The notes under the pieces were generated by a model. The model was not told the origin of the DNA. It ran no database searches and saw only the letters and a program-made list of their open reading frames with translations. Below are positions 7,409 through 10,870 of a stretch of DNA of 10,870 nt, in pieces (within the stretch, counting starts at the first letter, position 1; every line of letters starts with the position of its first letter). The position numbers and the translations under genes were made by a program. Source of the stretch: Candidatus Methanosuratincola petrocarbonis (ex Vanwonterghem et al. 2016) (lineage in GTDB: Archaea > Thermoproteota > Methanomethylicia > Methanomethylicales > Methanomethylicaceae); the NCBI GenBank assembly GCA_001717015.1, contig MAGV01000006.1:2929-13798 (forward strand), in the 5' to 3' direction.

Positions 7409-7432
7409 TTTTTGGCTGGTCTAGTCATGATC

Positions 7433-8251
7433 ATGGAAAGCCAAAGGCTTCTGGTCACGCTCGCCCCGCCCGAGGCGAAGAGGCTCATAGGCAGGGGCGT
7501 CTCCAAGCTGCCGCAGGTGAGGCACGCACTTTCCGAGGGGACTGTCGTGATCGCCCCCGGAACCACCAACGCGTACGTATATGAAGAGATCACCGGAGAG
7601 AGGATAGACAGGGGGCGCTTCGCCATCGGGATCGTGACGCGCCGGGGAACCTGCGTCGCGAAGGCATCCGCACGGATGCCCGAGATTGTGCTCTCCCGCG
7701 GCTTGAAGACGGGGCAGAGGATAAAGGATGTGCTCGATGCGCTGGGTCCCCAAGACGTCTTCATCAAGGGGGCTAATGCGGTGGATCCTTGGGGCAATGC
7801 AGGGGTCTACCTCGGATCCCCCACCGGCGGGACCATGGGGATGAGCATAGGGACGCTGCTCGCCAGGGGCGTCCAGGTCGTGGTGCCGGTTAGCCTCGAG
7901 AAGCTCGTCCCGTTCCAGATATCAGAGATAATCCCGGAGATGGGGAACAGGAGGTTCGCGGCTGCAATGCAGATGCCCGTGGGGATGATGCAGGTACCGG
8001 GCAAGGTGGTGACCGAGATGGAGGCCGCCAGGATCCTCTTCGGGTGCAGGTGCATACCGGTCGGCGGAGGGGGCGTCAACGGGGCCGAGGGGGGCAGGTG
8101 CTACGTGCTCGAGGGCGACGCCGGGTCGCTCGGCGAGGCGTGGGAGTACCTCCGATCTATAAAGGGCGAACCCCCCGTCCAAGTAGAGGAAGAGAGCTGC
8201 TATGAGTGCAAGATGAGCTGTTCCCTTAATATAACACCGTTAAGTTATTAA
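7433..8251 (+). CDS. Conserved-looking protein of unknown function with Cys-rich C-terminus
   Basis: 272 residues from ATG 7433 (ATG 7427 would add two). The reading frame extends up to 7337, but that part overlaps the divergent gene and the promoter. I recognise the sequence type but cannot name a function. Motif-like blocks are VVIAPGTTNAYVYEE at 38-52, FIKGANAVDPWGNAGVY at 110-126, GSPTGGTMG at 128-136, PVSLEKLVP at 152-160 and a CRC pair (C205, C207) followed by a Gly-rich stretch 210-221. The early GTTN and later 'KGANA-DP-GNAG' patterns faintly recall sugar-phosphate isomerase/CoA-transferase (NagB/RpiA-like) folds; this is conjecture. No membrane segment or signal peptide is visible. 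The C-terminus carries C256, C259 and C263 (ESCYECKMSC), which could bind a metal or cluster. The gene precedes sufCB by 55 bases on the same strand, so a link with Fe-S assembly is possible but unproven. Confidence 0.8.
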   Translation: MESQRLLVTLAPPEAKRLIGRGVSKLPQVRHALSEGTVVIAPGTTNAYVYEEITGERIDRGRFAIGIVTRRGTCVAKASARMPEIVLSRGLKTGQRIKDVLDALGPQDVFIKGANAVDPWGNAGVYLGSPTGGTMGMSIGTLLARGVQVVVPVSLEKLVPFQISEIIPEMGNRRFAAAMQMPVGMMQVPGKVVTEMEAARILFGCRCIPVGGGGVNGAEGGRCYVLEGDAGSLGEAWEYLRSIKGEPPVQVEEESCYECKMSCSLNITPLSY

Positions 8252-8281
8252 GTGTTTGAGGAGAGCTGCTATGAATGCAAT
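8186..8281 (+). repeat. Imperfect 23-base direct repeat flanking the stop codon before sufC
   Basis: Bases 8189-8211 and 8258-8280 match at 21 of 23 positions and lie exactly 69 bases (23 codons) apart in the same frame. Copy 1 encodes EESCYEC in the C-terminus of the 272-residue protein. Copy 2 encodes the same residues in the same frame, but after the TAA at 8249-8251. Both copies contain a purine-rich stretch followed by GAGCTGCTATG, that is, a potential ribosome binding site plus ATG. Similarity falls off after the repeat, although the third Cys is also aligned (C-x3-C). Confidence 0.75.
8226..8235 (+). promoter_or_regulatory. Candidate sufCB promoter inside the 3' end of the upstream gene
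   Basis: TTAATATAAC at 8226-8235 is a good archaeal TATA-like sequence within the last codons of the preceding gene. Initiation about 26 bases downstream would fall near 8256-8258, giving a leader of about 50 bases before the sufC GTG. The local drop to AT-rich sequence in an otherwise G+C-rich stretch supports a promoter, so sufCB need not depend on read-through. Confidence 0.45.
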
Positions 8282-8303
8282 TCCAATTGTTTTGGGGGCA
8301 TGA
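8271..8303 (+). CDS. Possible 10-codon leader ORF ahead of sufC
   Basis: ATG 8271 opens a 10-residue ORF (MNAIPIVLGA) ending in TGA at 8301-8303. A strong Shine-Dalgarno sequence, GAGGAG at 8258-8263, stands 7 bases before the ATG, better placed than the one before sufC. The ORF ends three bases before the sufC GTG and is in the same frame. If translated, it would deliver terminating ribosomes to the weak sufC start (translational coupling). There is no codon-bias or homology evidence for such a short peptide. Confidence 0.3.
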   Translation: MNAIPIVLGA

Positions 8304-8306
8304 AAA

Positions 8307-9059
8307 GTGCTACTCAGTGTCGAGGATCTCCACGTGAGCGTGGAGGGAAAAGAGCTGCTGAAAGGGATAAGCCTGAGCATGGAGTACGGCGAGATAGTGG
8401 CGATAATGGGCCACAACGCCTCGGGGAAGACCACCCTCGCCCTGACTCTGGCTGGTTTCCCGCAGTACCAGGTGAGCAGGGGGAAGATACTCTTTGAGGG
8501 GGAAGACGTAACCTCTAAGAGCATCGACGAGCGGGCAAGGATGGGGATGGCCCTAGCGTTCCAGTCCCCGCCTGCAATCAGGGGCATAAAGCTCGGGCAC
8601 ATGATCTCGCTGTCCGCAGGGATGAACCCCTGGCAGCCCAAGCCTGGGGACGACCCCGACCTGCCGAAGAAGATCCTGAGCAAGGTGAACCTAGAGCCGG
8701 AGAAGTACCTAGACAGGGAGGTCAATGTCGGCTTCTCCGGGGGGGAGAGGAAGAGGTCAGAGCTCGCGCAGATATTCGCAATGAGGCCTAAGCTGATGAT
8801 ACTGGACGAGCCCGACAGCGGAGTGGACATCGACTCGCTGAAGGTGCTCGGGAACAGCCTGCAGGAGTACTTCAGGACGGAAAAGTGCAGCATGATGATA
8901 ATCACGCACCACCGCCACATCCTCCAGTACCTGAAGCCGAGCAGGATGCACATCCTCTCAGGGGGCAAGATTGCGATCACAGGCAGCTACGAGGAGCTGA
9001 TGCCGAAGATAGAGGAGCTCGGGTATGAGAGGCTGATAAAGGAGGCTTCAAGGGAATGA
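8307..9059 (+). CDS. sufC: Fe-S assembly ABC-type ATPase SufC (SmsC)
   Basis: 250 residues, normal for SufC. It is the cytoplasmic ABC-type ATPase that drives cluster assembly on the SufB scaffold, not a transporter. Seen are Walker A GHNASGKT at 35-42 (His where most relatives have Pro, otherwise intact), Q-loop Gln86 in LAFQSPPAI, signature FSGGERKRSE at 143-152 with the Lys-Arg-Ser-Glu continuation typical of SufC, Walker B LMILDEPDSGVDIDSL at 163-178, and the switch-His region ITHHRHIL at 199-206. The GTG start at 8307 has a GGGGG at 8294-8298 with 8-base spacing. An in-frame TGA stands two codons upstream, fixing the N-terminus near here. It overlaps sufB by an ATGA, so the two are translationally coupled. 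No SufD, SufS, SufE or IscU gene follows, which matches the two-gene minimal SUF-like (SMS) systems of archaea. Confidence 0.95.
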   Translation: MLLSVEDLHVSVEGKELLKGISLSMEYGEIVAIMGHNASGKTTLALTLAGFPQYQVSRGKILFEGEDVTSKSIDERARMGMALAFQSPPAIRGIKLGHMISLSAGMNPWQPKPGDDPDLPKKILSKVNLEPEKYLDREVNVGFSGGERKRSELAQIFAMRPKLMILDEPDSGVDIDSLKVLGNSLQEYFRTEKCSMMIITHHRHILQYLKPSRMHILSGGKIAITGSYEELMPKIEELGYERLIKEASRE

Positions 9060-10288
9060 GTGATGAATGGAGGAAGAAATACAGACTAGAGGCGCTCCAA
9101 GCGGTAACCAAGCGATCGGCTTTTGGGAACGACATAGACCTCAGCGACTTCGTCACGATCCCCAAGGGCGGGGCAAACCTTGACGAGACCGTTAAGAGGA
9201 GGAGCCTAGAGGTCGGGGTTGACTTGGAGGGGAAGAAGGGCGGCACCTACTTCCAGGTCGACCATTCCGTGCTGCTCAGCCAGCTTGCCTCGAGGATCAA
9301 GGGTGTCGAGATGATGCCCACGGACGAAGCCCTCAACAAGTACGATTGGCTGAGGAGCTACTACTGGAAGGCGCTCTCGGTCACGCAGGACAAGTACACG
9401 GCTATCGCCGAGCTGAGGCAGACGAAGGGGTACTTCATAAGGTCTGCCCCGAATGAGAAGGTCGAGCAGCCGATCCAGACCTGCCTTTACATAGGCACCG
9501 AAGGGGTCCTGCAGGCGCCGCACAACATAATAATCGCCGAGGAGGGGTCCGAGCTCAACGTGATAACAGGGTGCACCGTAGACAGCAGGGCTAAGACCGT
9601 AGCCCACGTCGGAGTGAGCGAGTTCTACGTGAAGAAGAACGCCACGCTCATCTTCACGATGATACACAGCTGGTCCGACGAGGCTTATGTTAGGCCGAGG
9701 ACGGGCGTGATAGTCGAGGAGGGTGGCACATTCATCTCCAATTACGTGATGATAAAGCCAGTGAGGGACATCCAGAGCTACCCGACAGCGCACCTGGTAG
9801 GCAAGGACGCTAAGGCGAAGTTCAACTCGATAATCTACGCGAGCAAGGACTCGATCATCGACCTCGGGAACAGGATATACCTGATGGCGGAAGGGACCTC
9901 CGGGGAGTCCATCTTCAAGGTGGTCTCGACTGGGACATCAAAAGTCTACAACAGGGGGCAGATTATCGGCCAGAACAGGAACACCAAGGGTCACCTCGAG
10001 TGCAGGGGCATGATACTCTGCCCGACTTCCTCGATTACTGCGATACCCGAGCTCGTCGCCGAGCACTCCGACACAGAGCTCTCGCACGAGGCTGCGATCG
10101 GCAGGCTCCAGGAGGAGCAGCTCCACTACCTCATGGCAAGGGGCATCCAGCCGGAGCAGGCGATAGGTGTGCTCGTCAAGGGCTTCCTCGATCCAGGTCT
10201 TCCGGGGCTCCCGGAGCGGCTACAGGAGGAGATTAGGTCGAAGCTGGCGCTGCTGGAGAGGAAGAGCAGCCCCCAAGAGCCCTGCTGA
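9056..10288 (+). CDS. sufB: Fe-S assembly scaffold SufB/SufD family protein (SmsB-like)
   Basis: 410 residues, shorter than bacterial SufB (about 495) and in line with the single SufB/D-type protein of archaeal two-gene systems. It is expected to pair with SufC and assemble Fe-S clusters. An N-terminal helical part (1-120) with KYDWLRSYYW near 95-104 leads into a long beta-helix core, about 130-330, with Gly-rich turns such as VIVEEGGTFISNY. Residues matching the functional sites of bacterial SufB are present: Cys316 in HLECRGM (E. coli Cys405 position) and His344-Glu345 in LSHEAAIGRL (E. coli His433-Glu434 position). The C-terminal helical segment follows: QLHYLMARGIQPEQAIGVLV, then GFL. SufD normally lacks this Cys/Glu pair, so SufB is the better name. 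The start codon overlaps the sufC stop (ATGA). T-rich sequence after the stop probably ends the operon. Confidence 0.94.
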   Translation: MSDEWRKKYRLEALQAVTKRSAFGNDIDLSDFVTIPKGGANLDETVKRRSLEVGVDLEGKKGGTYFQVDHSVLLSQLASRIKGVEMMPTDEALNKYDWLRSYYWKALSVTQDKYTAIAELRQTKGYFIRSAPNEKVEQPIQTCLYIGTEGVLQAPHNIIIAEEGSELNVITGCTVDSRAKTVAHVGVSEFYVKKNATLIFTMIHSWSDEAYVRPRTGVIVEEGGTFISNYVMIKPVRDIQSYPTAHLVGKDAKAKFNSIIYASKDSIIDLGNRIYLMAEGTSGESIFKVVSTGTSKVYNRGQIIGQNRNTKGHLECRGMILCPTSSITAIPELVAEHSDTELSHEAAIGRLQEEQLHYLMARGIQPEQAIGVLVKGFLDPGLPGLPERLQEEIRSKLALLERKSSPQEPC

Positions 10289-10301
10289 AAGCGCCCCATG
10301 A

Positions 10302-10326
10302 TTTCCTTTTTTTGTTTCGTCTTTTT
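10302..10326 (+). terminator. T-rich terminator of the sufCB operon
   Basis: Fourteen bases after the sufB stop codon the plus strand contains a run of seven T (10307-10313) and another of five T (10322-10326), separated by pyrimidine-rich sequence. Such T tracts are the standard archaeal intrinsic termination signal. It lies in the 80-base spacer to the convergent biotin ligase gene. Confidence 0.6.
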
Positions 10327-10368
10327 GCCTGACCTGTTTGTTAGCTTTGCAGAATCAACCAAGGAAAA

Positions 10369-10870
10369 TCAAGTGACGTTTTTTACAGTCACATCGCCAG
10401 AGTAGACTCTCTCGATGCCGCCATCCGTCTCTACCAGCAGTGCCCCGTCCTGGGCTATGTCTAAAGCCTTCCCCTCGATGATCCTCCCGTAGGAGCTTAT
10501 CGATACCGGCACGCCCAGCGTGCAGGAGAAGAGGCGCCAGTCCTCCAGTATTCCGCTTATGGAGGAGGGCAGCCCCTCGTACATCGCCTCGGCGTGCATA
10601 AGGATTGTGGAAAGGAGCTCTGCCCTGTCAAGCCTCCTCCCCAAGATGTCCAGCGTTGAGACGGCCCTTTCCCTAACACCCTCGGGCAGATCCGCGGTGG
10701 AGAAGTTCACGTTGAGGCCGATGCCTGCGATGACATACTCCACATTCTCGGGGTCGGATGAAACCTCAAGGAGTATCCCGCATATCTTCCTCCCCCTGAC
10801 CAGAACGTCATTAGGCCATTTCAGGGACGCAGGTATGCCCTCCACCATCAGGGTCCTTGCCACAGCTACG
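10369..10870 (-). CDS. birA: Biotin--protein ligase (BirA), C-terminal part, cut by window edge
   Basis: The visible 167 codons are the 3' part of the gene; the frame is open to the end of the window and the N-terminal portion with the biotinyl-AMP loop lies outside. The GTG at 10861-10863 is an internal Val codon (VAVARTL), not a start. Motifs seen are LKWPNDVLV, with the nearly invariant KWPND, then KICGILLE, IAGIGLNVN, a helical stretch STLDILG to LEDWR, and the C-terminal SH3-like domain GVPVSISSYGRIIEGKALDI continuing to GALLVET. The enzyme activates biotin as biotinyl-AMP and attaches it to a lysine of a biotin carboxyl carrier protein, so a biotin-dependent carboxylase is expected elsewhere in the genome. 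No N-terminal DNA-binding domain can be judged from this fragment. It is convergent with sufB. Confidence 0.93.
   Translation of the reverse strand, partial: VAVARTLMVEGIPASLKWPNDVLVRGRKICGILLEVSSDPENVEYVIAGIGLNVNFSTADLPEGVRERAVSTLDILGRRLDRAELLSTILMHAEAMYEGLPSSISGILEDWRLFSCTLGVPVSISSYGRIIEGKALDIAQDGALLVETDGGIERVYSGDVTVKNVT

Noticed and set aside
7369..7797. N-terminal extension of the DUF1614 gene by about 143 residues
   Set aside because: The extension is antisense to the first 120 codons of the 272-residue gene, lacks membrane segments, and crosses the TATA-containing divergent gap. The start at 7368 gives a normal DUF1614 protein.
8249..8251. Stop-codon read-through or a special amino acid (pyrrolysine/selenocysteine) at the end of the 272-residue gene
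   Set aside because: The codon is TAA, not TAG or TGA, and no downstream stem-loop is evident. Read-through is not supported beyond the in-frame motif repeat.
8252..8497. 81-residue plus-strand frame beginning MFEESCYECN and running into sufC
   Set aside because: Its first 15-16 codons repeat the upstream Cys motif, but the GTG start has no ribosome binding site and lies before the predicted transcription start. The remainder is sufC read out of frame. Only the repeated motif is kept as an observation.
8240..8980. 246-residue minus-strand reading frame opposite sufC
   Set aside because: sufC has all ABC motifs in the plus frame. The antisense frame is Ser/Leu/Pro-rich and shows no family pattern; it is a by-product of G+C-rich codon usage.

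Overview
The window looks like a chromosomal housekeeping segment from an archaeon. Evidence for this is the archaeal-type S-adenosylmethionine synthetase, a DUF460/COG2433 RNase H-fold protein, a diphthamide-type PP-loop ligase, a two-gene SufC/SufB iron-sulfur unit, and AT-rich TATA elements placed about 23-30 bases ahead of starts that are leaderless or have short leaders. Coding DNA is fairly G+C-rich and the spacers are AT-rich. The gene set suits the TACK side or a methanogen-like lineage (for example Bathyarchaeia or Methanomethylicia), but this placement is a guess. I see no tRNA, rRNA, CRISPR array, insertion sequence or phage gene.

Layout. At 24-392 is a small one-TM protein with a PH-like domain. 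At 533-1750 is archaeal methionine adenosyltransferase (TTG start). Its 3' end overlaps by 41 bases the convergent DUF460 gene (1710-3698, minus). A 156-base AT-rich spacer (3699-3854) holds divergent promoters for DUF460 and a small ArsR-like wHTH regulator (3879-4184, plus), with inverted repeats that look like operators. Then come three minus-strand genes: CTP synthase (4302-5909, own TATA box), a Dph6-like ligase (5979-6665) and a DUF1614 membrane protein (6676-7368). The last two form an operon. DUF1614 is divergent from a 272-residue unknown protein (7433-8251, plus), and both appear to share one central TATA element. Next is sufC-sufB (8307-10288, ATGA overlap), matching the minimal SMS/SmsCB layout. 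At the right edge is the C-terminal part of biotin protein ligase (10369 to beyond the window, minus), convergent with sufB.

Most genes are core functions: SAM and CTP supply, EF-2 diphthamide formation, Fe-S cluster assembly and protein biotinylation. The less explained material is (i) the unknown 272-residue protein with a Cys-rich C-terminus, (ii) the 8186-8306 junction, where a 23-base segment encoding Glu-Ser-Cys-Tyr-Glu-Cys is repeated just after the stop codon and a 10-codon leader ORF with a good ribosome binding site ends three bases before sufC, and (iii) the 7-bp inverted repeat bracketing the TATA box of the wHTH regulator. I see no clear new defence or mobile system.
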